A stretch of DNA of 64,000 bases from F23-D06 sp963603365 (GCA_963603365.1 CAVCMI010000011.1:1-64000); one strand, 5' to 3'. Numbered from the stretch's first letter, positions 15,671-24,905 are shown. A program made the numbers and translations. Notes: a model not told the origin generated them from the letters alone.

Positions 15671-16178
15671 GAAATTATTGCAAGCCGTGCTGCTCTGCTC
15701 TGCTCTGATGCTGAGTGCAGCTGGATGCAGAATGTCTGTTTCATTGACTGGCGGCACGATAGACCCTCGCGCCAAGACAGTGGAGATTACGACGTTTCGC
15801 AACAACGCCTCGCTCGTGAACCCCTCGTTGAGCCAGTCGTTCACCACCGCACTCAAAGACAAGATACAGGGACAAACCCCCTTGACCATCGTGAACGCGC
15901 AGGGCGACTACGCCATTGAGGGCGAAATCACGGGCTATTCCGTTTCACCTGTCGCCATTCAGGGCAACGACACGCCGGCCATGAACCGGCTCACGGTGAC
16001 CGTCAAGGTGCGCTTCACCAACAAGTTCGACGAAACCCAGAGTTTTGAGCAGACATTCTCGCGCTATGCCGACTATTCGAGTTCCAGGAACCTGAGCAGT
16101 GTTGAAAGTTCGCTTGTCGAAGAAATCAACGAAGCGTTGACTGACGACATATTCAACAAAGCCTTCGTCAACTGGTAA
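15660..16178 (+). CDS. lptE: LptE family LPS-assembly lipoprotein
   Basis: A 172-residue outer-membrane lipoprotein that plugs LptD during LPS insertion. The signal peptide ends in a lipobox SAAGC with cysteine 23. The mature part has the LptE/RlpB pattern: FRNNASLVNPSLSQSFTTAL, a GDYAIEGEITGYSVSPV strand, and the LTVTVKVRFTNKFDETQSF strand pair. The start at 15660 yields a normal lipoprotein signal; an in-frame upstream start would read through most of the activator's end. The overlap with the sigma-54 activator is a common Bacteroidota arrangement, with secG nearby downstream. Confidence 0.9.
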   Translation: MGCRKLLQAVLLCSALMLSAAGCRMSVSLTGGTIDPRAKTVEITTFRNNASLVNPSLSQSFTTALKDKIQGQTPLTIVNAQGDYAIEGEITGYSVSPVAIQGNDTPAMNRLTVTVKVRFTNKFDETQSFEQTFSRYADYSSSRNLSSVESSLVEEINEALTDDIFNKAFVNW

Positions 16179-16206
16179 ACGGCGTGGCATCGTGCGCGTT
16201 TTTTTG

Positions 16207-16214
16207 TATCTTTG
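16207..16214 (+). promoter_or_regulatory. Promoter -7 box upstream of the TPR-like gene and secG
   Basis: TATCTTTG, 21 bases before the ATG at 16236. Confidence 0.6.
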
Positions 16215-16235
16215 CGCCCTGCTTGGTTTACAGCA

Positions 16236-16868
16236 ATGAACAGGATTTTTTTCAACGATTTTGTCAGTGTCAAAGACAAAGATGAGGCGAAACAGACGCT
16301 GCTCGACTTGCAGAAGAAGTACCCTGCCTCGTCGATGGTCAGTTTCTTCTGTCTTAAACTATTGTCATCCAGAATATTGTCGCGCAACCGCAACAGATTG
16401 CTCCTTACGTTGTCAGACATACACCGCTTCTATCAGTTCTCGGCAGAGTTCGAGCCTGTAGTGCAGACTGAAAGGCCTCGGATGAACGTATTGCTGACGG
16501 CGGCTTCCAGGGTTTCAAAACAGCCCGAATCGCAGCCGGTTTTTGTGCGCCATCCCGCAGAAAACCACAACCAACGACAGGAACTGATTGACCAACTGAT
16601 CGAAAAATTCTCTAAAGACGCTCCAAGAATCATCTATTCGCCTGAAACGCACGATGCGGAAGCCAATTACGGAGCCGACAGTCTTGAAGATGATCCTAAT
16701 ATCGTAAGTGAAACATTGGCAAAGATTTATGCAGAGCAGGGATGCTTCGGCAAAGCCGTGCAGATGTACGAAATTTTAAAGTTGCATTTTCCAGAAAAAA
16801 ATCGTTACTTTGCAGCCCAAATTGAAAAACTGCAAAAAGAGCAGGAAATTCAAGACGAGAAGAATTAA
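16236..16868 (+). CDS. TPR-like cytosolic protein of unknown function
   Basis: A 210-residue protein without signal peptide or membrane segment. The C-terminal segment, SETLAKIYAEQGCFGKAVQM to residue about 200, fits one tetratricopeptide-like helix pair, and the extreme C terminus is a charged helix. The N-terminal half is less regular, with basic clusters such as RNRNRLLLTL. Bacteroidota genomes often carry such a gene between lptE and secG; I know no assigned function. The ATG at 16236 was chosen over an upstream TTG that lies within the promoter box. secG follows after 30 bases. Confidence 0.75.
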   Translation: MNRIFFNDFVSVKDKDEAKQTLLDLQKKYPASSMVSFFCLKLLSSRILSRNRNRLLLTLSDIHRFYQFSAEFEPVVQTERPRMNVLLTAASRVSKQPESQPVFVRHPAENHNQRQELIDQLIEKFSKDAPRIIYSPETHDAEANYGADSLEDDPNIVSETLAKIYAEQGCFGKAVQMYEILKLHFPEKNRYFAAQIEKLQKEQEIQDEKN

Positions 16869-16898
16869 AACATAATATTAAAAAGTAAATTAAAAACG

Positions 16899-17198
16899 AT
16901 GTTTACACTTTGTGTCATATTGATCATTCTGGCCTGCGTAGTGCTGTCTTTTGTGATTTTAATCCAGAACTCTAAAGGCGGCGGCCTCGCATCAAATTTC
17001 GCCTCGTCAAACCAGATCATGGGCGTGCGCAAGACGACCGATGTCCTCGAAAAGGCAACTTGGGGAATCGCCACGTTCATTATGGTTCTCTGTTTTGTAT
17101 GTGCGTTTATGTCAAAAAGCGAAGTCAAATCACTGAATGCCAACAATTACCAAACAGAGCAGACCCAAAATGGCAGCGACACGCAGAACCAAGAGTAA
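16899..17198 (+). CDS. secG: Preprotein translocase subunit SecG
   Basis: A 99-residue inner-membrane protein of the SecYEG channel. Two transmembrane helices are visible, about residues 2-22 (LCVILIILACVVLSFVILIQ) and 52-72. Between them is the family loop QNSKGGGLASNFASSNQIMG with the glycine-rich turn. The C-terminal tail is polar (NNYQTEQTQNGSDTQ). The length fits Bacteroidota SecG. It probably shares the transcript of the TPR-like gene. Confidence 0.93.
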   Translation: MFTLCVILIILACVVLSFVILIQNSKGGGLASNFASSNQIMGVRKTTDVLEKATWGIATFIMVLCFVCAFMSKSEVKSLNANNYQTEQTQNGSDTQNQE

Positions 17199-17284
17199 CG
17201 CAGCATTTTGACGGAAATTCAAAGACATGCAACACCCCGATGGTGCTGTATGTCTTTTATTATGAATAATTATATAGTTTCAGT

Positions 17285-18760
17285 ATGAATATTAAGCATG
17301 AGAATGTTCCTGGCCAGGTACAGGAAGTGACGTTTGAAATCAACAAGGAAGACTATGCAGCCAGTCTTGAGGCCGCCCTGAAAAAACAAAGACGGAACGT
17401 GCAGATTCCAGGATTCCGCCCCGGAAACGCTCCGATGAGCATTGTGAAAAAAATGTACGAGAAGTCACTTCTTGTTCAGGAAATCGACAGACTTGTCAAT
17501 GAAAACATGGACAAGTTCATGAAAGACAACAACGTCAAATACATCTTAGAGCCTCTCCCTGTCGAAAACAAGACGAAAGCCGATTTCGACGCCGCCGACA
17601 GCTTTGAGTTCGTCTATGAATACGCACTTGCCCCTGTTGTGGACATCGATTATGCAAAACTGCCTGAAATCATTGACTTCAGGATAGTCCCCTCTGACGA
17701 GGACTGCAAGAAATACATCGACAACCTCCGCAAACGCCACGGCAAATACTCCGAACCCGAAACCATTGAAGACGGCGACAATGTTTCCGTCAAATATGGC
17801 GAAGGCAAGGAAGGCTATATCGCACTTGAACTGATCACCCCGGAGGCCCGCAAAGAGTTTACCGGCAAAAAAACCGGCGACCCGGTGACGCTTCCGTTGA
17901 GGAAAGCCTTCAACAACAACTATGACCTTGCCCGTTTCCTCCGCATCGAGGACAAAGATCTTGAGGAGGGCAACGATTACAATTATGAATTGACCATTTC
18001 CCACATCGGACGGATTGAACTCGCTGAAATAAACGACGATTTCTTCAAGAAAGCGTTCCCTGACGGCTCTGTGACGAACGAGGACCAACTGAAAGACAAG
18101 GTGTTTGCCGACTTCCAAGAGCACTATGCCCAAGAGATAGACCGCAAGTTCATGAACGACGCCATCGAGATGCTTGTGAACAATGTGGACGTGGAATTGC
18201 CCGATGATTTCATCAAACGCTATATCCTCCTTGCACAGAAGGATATGACCGAAGAGAAGCTTAATGAGCAATATGACGAGATCAGAAAGTCATTCAAGTG
18301 GCAGATTCTTGAGGGAAAACTGGTTGAGGGTGAGGACGTACGCGTCAATGCCGACGAGGTGAAGGATTATTTCCGCCAGTATTTCATCAACAACTATTTT
18401 GCGGGTTTCAATGCTGAAGATGTCGCTCCAAGAATTGATGAATTGGTAAAACAGGCAATGGGGAACAAAGAGAACCTCAAAAAGGTGTATGACCAGCTTT
18501 ATGATGCAAAATTAGTCAAAGTTCTCCGCTCAAAACTGAATCTGAAGGCACAAGAGGGCAACATTGACGCATTTGTAGATTTGCTGGTCGGACGCGACAA
18601 AAAAGCCGAGTCTAAAGAGGAGGAAGAAGCCCCCAAGAAAAGCTCTCCCAAGAAATCCTCCGCCAAGTCTGAAGGAAAAACAGTGGAGGGTTCAGAAGAG
18701 ACAGTCGAAAAGCCCAAAAAGGCAGCAGCAAAGAGAACAAAGAAAACCACAGAACAATAA
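17285..18760 (+). CDS. tig: Trigger factor
   Basis: A ribosome-bound chaperone with peptidyl-prolyl isomerase activity that meets nascent chains. The 491 residues begin with the ribosome-binding domain, including VQIPGFRPGNAPMSIVKKMY, which is the tail-exit contact loop. A reduced PPIase region follows at about residues 155-245, then the long alpha-helical arm domain. The C terminus (about residues 440-491) is a lysine-, serine- and alanine-rich tail not present in enterobacterial homologues. The gene order tig-clpP-clpX, with 9- and 3-base gaps, is the classic chaperone-protease operon. Confidence 0.94.
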   Translation: MNIKHENVPGQVQEVTFEINKEDYAASLEAALKKQRRNVQIPGFRPGNAPMSIVKKMYEKSLLVQEIDRLVNENMDKFMKDNNVKYILEPLPVENKTKADFDAADSFEFVYEYALAPVVDIDYAKLPEIIDFRIVPSDEDCKKYIDNLRKRHGKYSEPETIEDGDNVSVKYGEGKEGYIALELITPEARKEFTGKKTGDPVTLPLRKAFNNNYDLARFLRIEDKDLEEGNDYNYELTISHIGRIELAEINDDFFKKAFPDGSVTNEDQLKDKVFADFQEHYAQEIDRKFMNDAIEMLVNNVDVELPDDFIKRYILLAQKDMTEEKLNEQYDEIRKSFKWQILEGKLVEGEDVRVNADEVKDYFRQYFINNYFAGFNAEDVAPRIDELVKQAMGNKENLKKVYDQLYDAKLVKVLRSKLNLKAQEGNIDAFVDLLVGRDKKAESKEEEEAPKKSSPKKSSAKSEGKTVEGSEETVEKPKKAAAKRTKKTTEQ

Positions 18761-18769
18761 TCTGCACGA

Positions 18770-19447
18770 ATGATGATAAACGATGAATTCAGAAAGTACG
18801 CGCTGAAGCAGCATGGCATCAGCAGCATGAAGATGGACAGTTATGTTTCGATGATGCGGAACTACATCACGCCCTACATCATTGAAGAGCGTCCGATGAA
18901 CATCACCCAACTGGATGTGTTCTCGCGTCTGATGAAAGAACGCATCATCTTTCTCGGCGTACCGATTGATGATGATGTTGCAAACATCATTCAAGCGCAG
19001 CTTCTCTTTCTTGAATCCCAGGATCCTGACAGAGACATCCAGATATATTTGAACAGTCCTGGGGGACAAGTTTATTCAGGGCTCGGCATCTATGACACCA
19101 TCCAGTATATCAAACCGGATGTCTCCACAATCTGCACGGGCATGGCCGCTTCAATGGCTGCCGTCATTCTCTGCGCCGGTGCCAAAGGTAAACGTTTTGC
19201 ACTGCCCCACTCCCGCGTGATGATCCACCAACCTATGGGCGGGACACAAGGACAGGCTTCCGACATCGAGATCGAGGCCCAGGAGATCATGAAAATCAAA
19301 AGGGAATTGTACGATATCATTGCGGAGCACACCGGAAAAGACTTTGAACAGGTTTGGAAAGACTGCGACCGCGACCATTGGATGATTGCTGCCGAAGCTA
19401 AAGAGTACGGACTGATTGACCAGATACTCTCAAAAGACCGCCAATAG
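18770..19447 (+). CDS. clpP: ATP-dependent Clp protease proteolytic subunit
   Basis: The serine protease ring that degrades substrates unfolded by ClpX or ClpA, including tmRNA-tagged proteins. The 225 residues contain the catalytic serine 128 in GMAASMAAV and histidine 153 in VMIHQPMGG, with the aspartate expected near DRDHW. QIYLNSPGGQVYSGL forms the oligomer face. An N-terminal stretch of about 30 residues precedes the mature start and may be processed. It sits between tig and clpX with short gaps. Confidence 0.97.
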   Translation: MMINDEFRKYALKQHGISSMKMDSYVSMMRNYITPYIIEERPMNITQLDVFSRLMKERIIFLGVPIDDDVANIIQAQLLFLESQDPDRDIQIYLNSPGGQVYSGLGIYDTIQYIKPDVSTICTGMAASMAAVILCAGAKGKRFALPHSRVMIHQPMGGTQGQASDIEIEAQEIMKIKRELYDIIAEHTGKDFEQVWKDCDRDHWMIAAEAKEYGLIDQILSKDRQ

Positions 19448-19450
19448 TTT

Positions 19451-20701
19451 ATGGCCAAGAACAAACACAACGACAGGACTTGCGGTTTCTGCGGACGTCC
19501 CGTTCCTGAAAACGAGTTCCTGATAGGCGGGTTTTCAGGTAGTATGATATGCGGAAATTGTGTCAAAGCCATCAACGACATTATGCGTATCCAGGAGGCG
19601 CAAGAGAACGAAAAGTCGCTTGCCACTCTGAAAGTCAACCTGCCAAAGCCACACGAGATCAAGGCTAAACTTGACGAGTATGTCATAGGCCAGGACGAGG
19701 CCAAGAAGGTTATCGCAGTGGCCGTATATAACCACTACAAGCGCCTGATACAGGACACATCTTCCGAAGACAAGGAGGTGGAGATTGAAAAGTCGAATAT
19801 CTTGATGATAGGCGATACAGGTACGGGAAAGACGCTTTTGGCCAGAACGATAGCCAGGTTGCTGGACGTGCCTTTCTGCATTGCTGACGCAACGGTCTTC
19901 ACCGAAGCCGGCTATGTGGGCGAAGATGTGGAAAGCATCCTCACCCGTTTGCTGCAGGCGGCCGACTATGATGTTCCCAGCGCAGAACGCGGCATTGTCT
20001 TCATCGATGAAATTGACAAGATTGCGCGCAAAGGCGCTGACAATCCCTCTATCACCCGCGATGTCTCTGGCGAGGGCGTCCAGCAGTCGTTGCTCAAACT
20101 TCTGGAGGGTTCAATGGTGAATGTGCCGCCAAAAGGGGGCAGGAAACATCCCGAACAGGAGTTCATTCACATCAACACCCGGAATATCCTTTTCATCGCC
20201 AGCGGTGCATTCAACAATCTGTCACAGATCATCAGCGAACGAATGAACACCAATGCCATCGGCTACAACAAGAAAAACCGAACTGTCGACAAGTCGAATA
20301 TGCTGAAGTATGTTTCGGCTCAAGATGTCAAGCAATTCGGGCTGATTCCGGAACTGTGCGGACGCTTTCCTGTCATTACGTCGTTGGACCCGCTCGATGC
20401 CACCGCCTTGAAACAAATCCTCACCAAGCCCAAGAACGCTTTGGTGAAGCAGTATATGAAACTCTTCAAGATGGACGGCATAAACCTCGTTTTCGATGAC
20501 GATGCGCTGGACTATATGGTTCAGAAAGCCATTGATTTGAAACTCGGCGCACGCGGACTGAGGGCTATCGTGGAAAAGATCATGACCGATGCCATGTACG
20601 ATTTCCCCAGTTTGAATCGCCGCAAAATGTCTGTGACGCTAAACTATGCCCGCGAGCAATTTGAAAAATCCATATTCTCATTCTCCGACAAACAGGCATA
20701 G
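19451..20701 (+). CDS. clpX: ATP-dependent Clp protease ATP-binding subunit ClpX
   Basis: An AAA+ unfoldase that feeds ClpP. The 416 residues start with a zinc-binding domain (CGFCGRPVPEN with the second pair ICGNC). The ATPase domain has Walker A GDTGTGKT, Walker B IVFIDEIDKIA, pore loop GYVGEDVE, sensor 1 NILFIASGAF and sensor 2 GARGLRAI. Its last 58 bases overlap the 3' end of a convergent membrane-protein gene on the other strand, so no terminator space remains between them. Confidence 0.97.
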   Translation: MAKNKHNDRTCGFCGRPVPENEFLIGGFSGSMICGNCVKAINDIMRIQEAQENEKSLATLKVNLPKPHEIKAKLDEYVIGQDEAKKVIAVAVYNHYKRLIQDTSSEDKEVEIEKSNILMIGDTGTGKTLLARTIARLLDVPFCIADATVFTEAGYVGEDVESILTRLLQAADYDVPSAERGIVFIDEIDKIARKGADNPSITRDVSGEGVQQSLLKLLEGSMVNVPPKGGRKHPEQEFIHINTRNILFIASGAFNNLSQIISERMNTNAIGYNKKNRTVDKSNMLKYVSAQDVKQFGLIPELCGRFPVITSLDPLDATALKQILTKPKNALVKQYMKLFKMDGINLVFDDDALDYMVQKAIDLKLGARGLRAIVEKIMTDAMYDFPSLNRRKMSVTLNYAREQFEKSIFSFSDKQA

Positions 20702-22125
20702 ACGATGAAATTGTCGTCTTCGTACACCACAAGCAAGTCAAACGACGGTACCGACGGTTTATGCTTGTCGATTACAACAAAACTACGGACGTTCGGGGCT
20801 CGTTTGACCTGCGATACCGCACAAAGTTTTTCCGCAATCTCATCTCCACGGCACGACCATCCTTTCCGGTGGGAGAAATATAGCATCTGTCCGTTCCCGT
20901 CACCATTTACGATGATGATATCTTGCCTTTTGCTGCATTTGTCCATCACTTTTTCGAGATCAAGGAGATAACAGGACTCTTTTTTAAGGATAAAGTCCTG
21001 GTGTTGGTTGGCAATGCCTTCGGCGACAACGGCTGCCGCAAGCAACGGAACAGCCCATTTCCACCGTATTGAAGTCAATGCGTAGGCAGCAACCGTCGCC
21101 ATCACAGGCACAAAAGGTATCATATAGTAGTTCTGCTCATAGAAGCTGCCCCCCGACTTGATGATATAGAGCACGAAGACGGAAAACGGGCAGAGGAAAA
21201 AAGCCATCATCTTACGGTCTCTGCGCTTGAATATCTGAAACAGCCCGGCGGCGGACAAGAAAAAACCTATATAGCCGCAGAAGCCGTCAAAACAGAAACG
21301 GTGTACTATTTGCGGAATATGACGGGCACAATCTGTCAAACCTGTCAGGAACGGCACGCCTGAATTGTACCAATTATGATAATCGTGAACCAGCTTTTGA
21401 TTCCATCCAAAATACCAAAGAAGCGTCAGGGCGACGGGAACAGCAGAGGCTATCACAACAAATCGTATTCGTTTGCGGTCAACAGTCTGTGAGAAAAGCA
21501 GTGGGACGAGGTATATGAAATACATGGCCGCCGGAATCTTGGAAAGAGAAGCCAACGAGGCGAAAAAAATGAACAGCAGCAAGTCATAGCGCCTGCCCTG
21601 CTTCAGGTAACGGCCTGCGAAATACATGCCAATGAACATCAGCGAAACACAATAGGTGTCAGGCATCATTTTGCGCGAGAACGAAAACCAAACGGACGAA
21701 AGCAGGAACAGCACGGACAGCAACACTGCTTTTCGGTGGAAGCCGATTTGTTGCAGCAATTTGGCAAAGAAAAGCACCCCTAACGAAGAAACAACCAGAT
21801 TGACAAGCCTTCCGTACCAGTCGCGGAATCCGAACATCTTAGACAAAAGGAAGTGCAGATAATTGAGCGAAGGGAATTCCATGGCCACGACTCCATCGCT
21901 GTCGCCGCAGTCGTCAACGCGCGGATAGAAGATGTTGGCATCGGTTTCATAAAAGTTGCGTGCCACCATCAGTCCGGTCACTTGCCTCCAGCTGTGCCCG
22001 GTCTCAAGCGGCGGATTTGTTATCCCATATAAGCGCACAAGAGCGAAAAGCAGCACATAAAACGCCACATTCGAGAAAAGGCTTTTCAGAGACAAAGAAA
22101 TACGTTGGAAGAGAGGCGTCTTCAT
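20644..22125 (-). CDS. GT-C fold membrane glycosyltransferase (ArnT/PMT-like)
   Basis: A 493-residue inner-membrane protein with about 10-11 hydrophobic helices, for example VAFYVLLFALVRLYGI near the N terminus and YIGFFLSAAGLFQIF in the middle. The first periplasmic loop carries ETGHSWRQVTG and a DD-containing segment (RVDDCGDSD) in the place of the acidic motif of GT-C enzymes, which transfer sugars from polyprenyl-phosphate donors. It probably modifies lipid A, glycan or protein outside the cytoplasm; donor and acceptor are unknown. The gene ends inside the convergent clpX coding sequence and rnc lies 14 bases upstream, so it is probably cotranscribed with rnc. Confidence 0.78.
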   Translation of the reverse strand: MKTPLFQRISLSLKSLFSNVAFYVLLFALVRLYGITNPPLETGHSWRQVTGLMVARNFYETDANIFYPRVDDCGDSDGVVAMEFPSLNYLHFLLSKMFGFRDWYGRLVNLVVSSLGVLFFAKLLQQIGFHRKAVLLSVLFLLSSVWFSFSRKMMPDTYCVSLMFIGMYFAGRYLKQGRRYDLLLFIFFASLASLSKIPAAMYFIYLVPLLFSQTVDRKRIRFVVIASAVPVALTLLWYFGWNQKLVHDYHNWYNSGVPFLTGLTDCARHIPQIVHRFCFDGFCGYIGFFLSAAGLFQIFKRRDRKMMAFFLCPFSVFVLYIIKSGGSFYEQNYYMIPFVPVMATVAAYALTSIRWKWAVPLLAAAVVAEGIANQHQDFILKKESCYLLDLEKVMDKCSKRQDIIIVNGDGNGQMLYFSHRKGWSCRGDEIAEKLCAVSQVKRAPNVRSFVVIDKHKPSVPSFDLLVVYEDDNFIVYACLSENENMDFSNCSRA

Positions 22126-22139
22126 TTCAGGCGCTCTTG

Positions 22140-22826
22140 TCAGGCGTTGGATTCCTTCATCTTGTTCAGCGCTTTCTCTGCTGCTGCCTGTTCTGCTTTC
22201 TTGACAGAAATGCCCATACCCTCTGCATAAAGTTCACCGTTTATGGCAAGACATGAACGGTATTGACGTTCTTTTTTCACAAGTTCAGAGGTAAAGTGGA
22301 CATTATGTTTGGTTTTCTGCGCCCATATCATGATGCGGCTTTTAAAGTCATCATCAACCTCATGGATAGCATCAATATCGAGATGAACAAGGATAATGTT
22401 GTTGATAAGGATGTTGTAAGTTTTCTTGAAGCCTTGGTCAACATAGATAGCTCCGACTACCGCCTCGAAAGCATTGCCGTCAGCATAGACGGCAGCAGCA
22501 TGGGCATGGATGCGGATCATGTCGTGCAGACCGATTTTGCAGGCGAGGGCATTGAGTCTGTTTCGGCACACGAGTTTGGACCGCATACGGGTCAGCGAAC
22601 CTTCATCTTCGAGGGGGTATTTATGGAAAAGGAAATCTGCCACTACTGCGCCTAAAACCGCATCCCCGAGATATTCGAGTCTTTCGTTGTTCAGTCTTCC
22701 GCAAAACGCATCTACATTTGCGGCAGACCGATGCGTAAGAGCAGTCCTGTACACATCCGGATGCTTGATTCTAAAACCGAAAACATTGCGGAAATAGGTC
22801 CGAATTTCCTTGTCCGAATGTTCCAT
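22140..22826 (-). CDS. rnc: Ribonuclease III
   Basis: A double-strand-specific endoribonuclease for rRNA and mRNA processing. The 228 residues include the signature NERLEYLGDAVLGAVVADFL with the acidic catalytic residues, then GNAFEAVVGAIYVDQGF with the second metal-site glutamate. A C-terminal double-stranded RNA-binding domain ends with KAEQAAAEKALNKM. The order acpP-fabF-rnc, with 5 bases between fabF and rnc, is standard in bacteria. Confidence 0.95.
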   Translation of the reverse strand: MEHSDKEIRTYFRNVFGFRIKHPDVYRTALTHRSAANVDAFCGRLNNERLEYLGDAVLGAVVADFLFHKYPLEDEGSLTRMRSKLVCRNRLNALACKIGLHDMIRIHAHAAAVYADGNAFEAVVGAIYVDQGFKKTYNILINNIILVHLDIDAIHEVDDDFKSRIMIWAQKTKHNVHFTSELVKKERQYRSCLAINGELYAEGMGISVKKAEQAAAEKALNKMKESNA

Positions 22827-22831
22827 AGGCG

Positions 22832-24085
22832 TTACGGCTTGAATTTCTTGAAAAGCACGGAAACGTTATGTCCGCCGAAACCAAAAGAGTTAGTGATGCC
22901 AACATTGACTTCACGGCTGACTGTAGTGTTAGCGGCATAATTCCAGTCTTGCGGCAATTTAGGGTCAAGGCGTTCGAGATTGATTGTCGGATGCATTATG
23001 CTGTCGCGGATTGAGAGAATGACGGCAATGCTTTCGATGGCGCCGCTGGCACCGAGCAGGTGACCTGTCATCGACTTGGTTGAGTTGAAAGTCATCTTGC
23101 GGGCGTGGTCGCCGAAAACGTTTTGAATGGCCACACATTCCGATATGTCGCCAAGAGGTGTTGATGTGGCGTGCATATTGATATAGTCAACCTCATCGGG
23201 TTCTACGTCTGCGGAACGGAGAGCCTGTCTCATAGAGAGGACGGCGCCGCCGCCGTTGGGGTCTGGAGCCGTGGCATGATAGGCGTCAGCAGACATCCCC
23301 ACACCGCCGAGTTCTGCATAGATTGTAGCACCGCGGGCGATGGCGTGTTCCATCTCTTCCAAGATGAGGGTTGCGGAGCCCTCGCCCATTACAAAGCCGT
23401 CACGTTCCGCATCAAAGGGGCGTGAGGCTTTCTGTGGATTGTCGTTGCGGACAGAGAGAGCGTGCATGGCATCAAATCCGCCGATAGCCGTCTCGACAAT
23501 GCATGCCTCTGTGCCTCCGGTGAACATCACATCGGCATTGCCGCTTTGTATCAGACGCATGGCATCGCCAATGGCGTTTCCGGACGAGGCGCAAGCGGAA
23601 CTGGTGACGTAAGCAGGGCCTTTAAGACCGAACTTGACTGAAATATAGCCGGCAACCATATCCGACAGCACTCTGATGATCAGGTAAGGGCTGAATCGCG
23701 GCGTATTTCCATTTTCGAAAAAGTCGTTAGCCCCTGCCATAATAGAAGAGAAGCCGCCTACGCCGGTTCCGTAGATGGCTCCTATTCTTGTTTTGTCCAT
23801 AGATTCAAGGTCGAGCCCCGAGTCGCGCAGTGCCTGTATAGCCGTAACCATCGCATACTGGGCGCAAGGGTCCATCCGTTGAATCTCTTTTGGATTAAGG
23901 TAATCCGAAGCGATAAAGCCCTTTAATTCACACCCGAATTGAGTCTTAAATTTCTCGGGGTTGAACCGTGTTATAGCTGCAGCCCCTGAAACACCGTTCA
24001 GGAGGGCATGCCAATATTGTGTTACATCATTTCCAACTGGAGTTAATGCACCCAAGCCGGTAACAACTACTCGTTTGAGCTTCAT
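22832..24085 (-). CDS. fabF: Beta-ketoacyl-ACP synthase II
   Basis: A fatty-acid chain-elongation condensing enzyme. The 417 residues hold the Cys-His-His triad: C165 in TSSACASSGNA, H305 in NMHATSTPLGD and H342 in MTGHLLGASG. It ends with the family motif NSFGFGGHNVS. The N terminus RVVVTGLGALTPVGND is typical. It works with the acyl carrier protein encoded 34 bases upstream. Confidence 0.97.
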   Translation of the reverse strand: MKLKRVVVTGLGALTPVGNDVTQYWHALLNGVSGAAAITRFNPEKFKTQFGCELKGFIASDYLNPKEIQRMDPCAQYAMVTAIQALRDSGLDLESMDKTRIGAIYGTGVGGFSSIMAGANDFFENGNTPRFSPYLIIRVLSDMVAGYISVKFGLKGPAYVTSSACASSGNAIGDAMRLIQSGNADVMFTGGTEACIVETAIGGFDAMHALSVRNDNPQKASRPFDAERDGFVMGEGSATLILEEMEHAIARGATIYAELGGVGMSADAYHATAPDPNGGGAVLSMRQALRSADVEPDEVDYINMHATSTPLGDISECVAIQNVFGDHARKMTFNSTKSMTGHLLGASGAIESIAVILSIRDSIMHPTINLERLDPKLPQDWNYAANTTVSREVNVGITNSFGFGGHNVSVLFKKFKP

Positions 24086-24119
24086 TAAAGGGAGCGTGTA
24101 GAAAGGTGACTCTTAAACC

Positions 24120-24362
24120 CTATTTAGAAGAAAGTTTGTTTTCGATATAAGCGACAGCATCGCCTACCGTCGTAATCTTTTCGGTTTCTTCATCAGGAAT
24201 CTTGATGCCAAAAACATTTTCGAATTCCATAATCAGTTCTACCGTATCAAGGGAGTCTGCGCCAAGGTCGTTGGTGAAACTTTTCTCTGGCGTCACATCA
24301 GCAGCGTCAACACTTAATTTTTCTGCAATGATGGATTGTACTTTTTCTAAAATTTCTGACAT
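24120..24362 (-). CDS. acpP: Acyl carrier protein
   Basis: An 80-residue acidic four-helix protein carrying growing acyl chains. The phosphopantetheine attachment serine is S37 in NDLGADSLDTVELIM. It has its own promoter box and precedes fabF. Confidence 0.97.
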   Translation of the reverse strand: MSEILEKVQSIIAEKLSVDAADVTPEKSFTNDLGADSLDTVELIMEFENVFGIKIPDEETEKITTVGDAVAYIENKLSSK

Positions 24363-24387
24363 AGTTTTTTTGATTTAAAATATGGCG

Positions 24388-24395
24388 CAAAAATA
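24388..24395 (-). promoter_or_regulatory. Promoter -7 box of acpP-fabF-rnc
   Basis: CAAAAATA on the plus strand is TATTTTTG on the minus strand, 26 bases before the acpP start codon. Confidence 0.65.
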
Positions 24396-24519
24396 CATAT
24401 TTTTTTTTACCGACAGAAAAAAACAATCAACTGAATATGTGAGAGTTATTTCCAAGAGTTGACACAAACCGGCAAATCGCAGGAGAATATTTGGAAGTTT
24501 AGTGCAACTACTGACAAAC

Positions 24520-24550
24520 AAAGAGAGAACCCTTATCGGGTTCTCTCTTT
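24520..24550 (-). terminator. Terminator ending the short ribosomal-protein operon
   Basis: The 13-bp arms 24520-24532 and 24538-24550 (AAAGAGAGAACCC with its exact complement) close a 5-base loop. It lies 60 bases after the rpsS stop codon, before the acpP promoter. The rest of 24363-24609 holds no gene; in particular no rplV start follows rpsS. Confidence 0.8.
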
Positions 24551-24609
24551 ATAATAAATTACAAAAAATATACTAATATCCGAAAGAATCAAGAGATACT
24601 CTTCGGGCT

Positions 24610-24888
24610 CTATCTGGAGCCTTTGTCCTTGCTTCCTGCGTGTCCTCTGAAGATACGTGTCGGGGCGAACTCACCGAGTTTGTGGCCGACCATATTTTCA
24701 GTGACATAAACGGGAATGAACTTGTTGCCGTTATGCACAGCGATAGTGAGTCCGACAAAGTCGGGAGAGATCATCGAAGCGCGGGACCAGGTCTTGATCG
24801 TGCTTTTCTTTCCAGATTCCTGAGCGGCTATCACACGTTGTTCCAGTTTGTAATGAATATAGGGACCTTTTTTTAATGAACGACTCAT
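24610..24888 (-). CDS. rpsS: 30S ribosomal protein S19
   Basis: A 92-residue small-subunit protein. It begins MSRSLKKGPYIHYKLEQRV and contains KTWSRASMISPDFVGLTIAVHNG, VTENMVGHKLGEFAPTR and the FRGHAGSK finish, all characteristic of S19. It follows rplB by 17 bases. In nearly all bacteria rplV, rpsC and rplP come next, but here the transcript ends at a terminator. Confidence 0.98.
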   Translation of the reverse strand: MSRSLKKGPYIHYKLEQRVIAAQESGKKSTIKTWSRASMISPDFVGLTIAVHNGNKFIPVYVTENMVGHKLGEFAPTRIFRGHAGSKDKGSR

Positions 24889-24905
24889 AGTTTAGGGGTT
24901 TTAGG

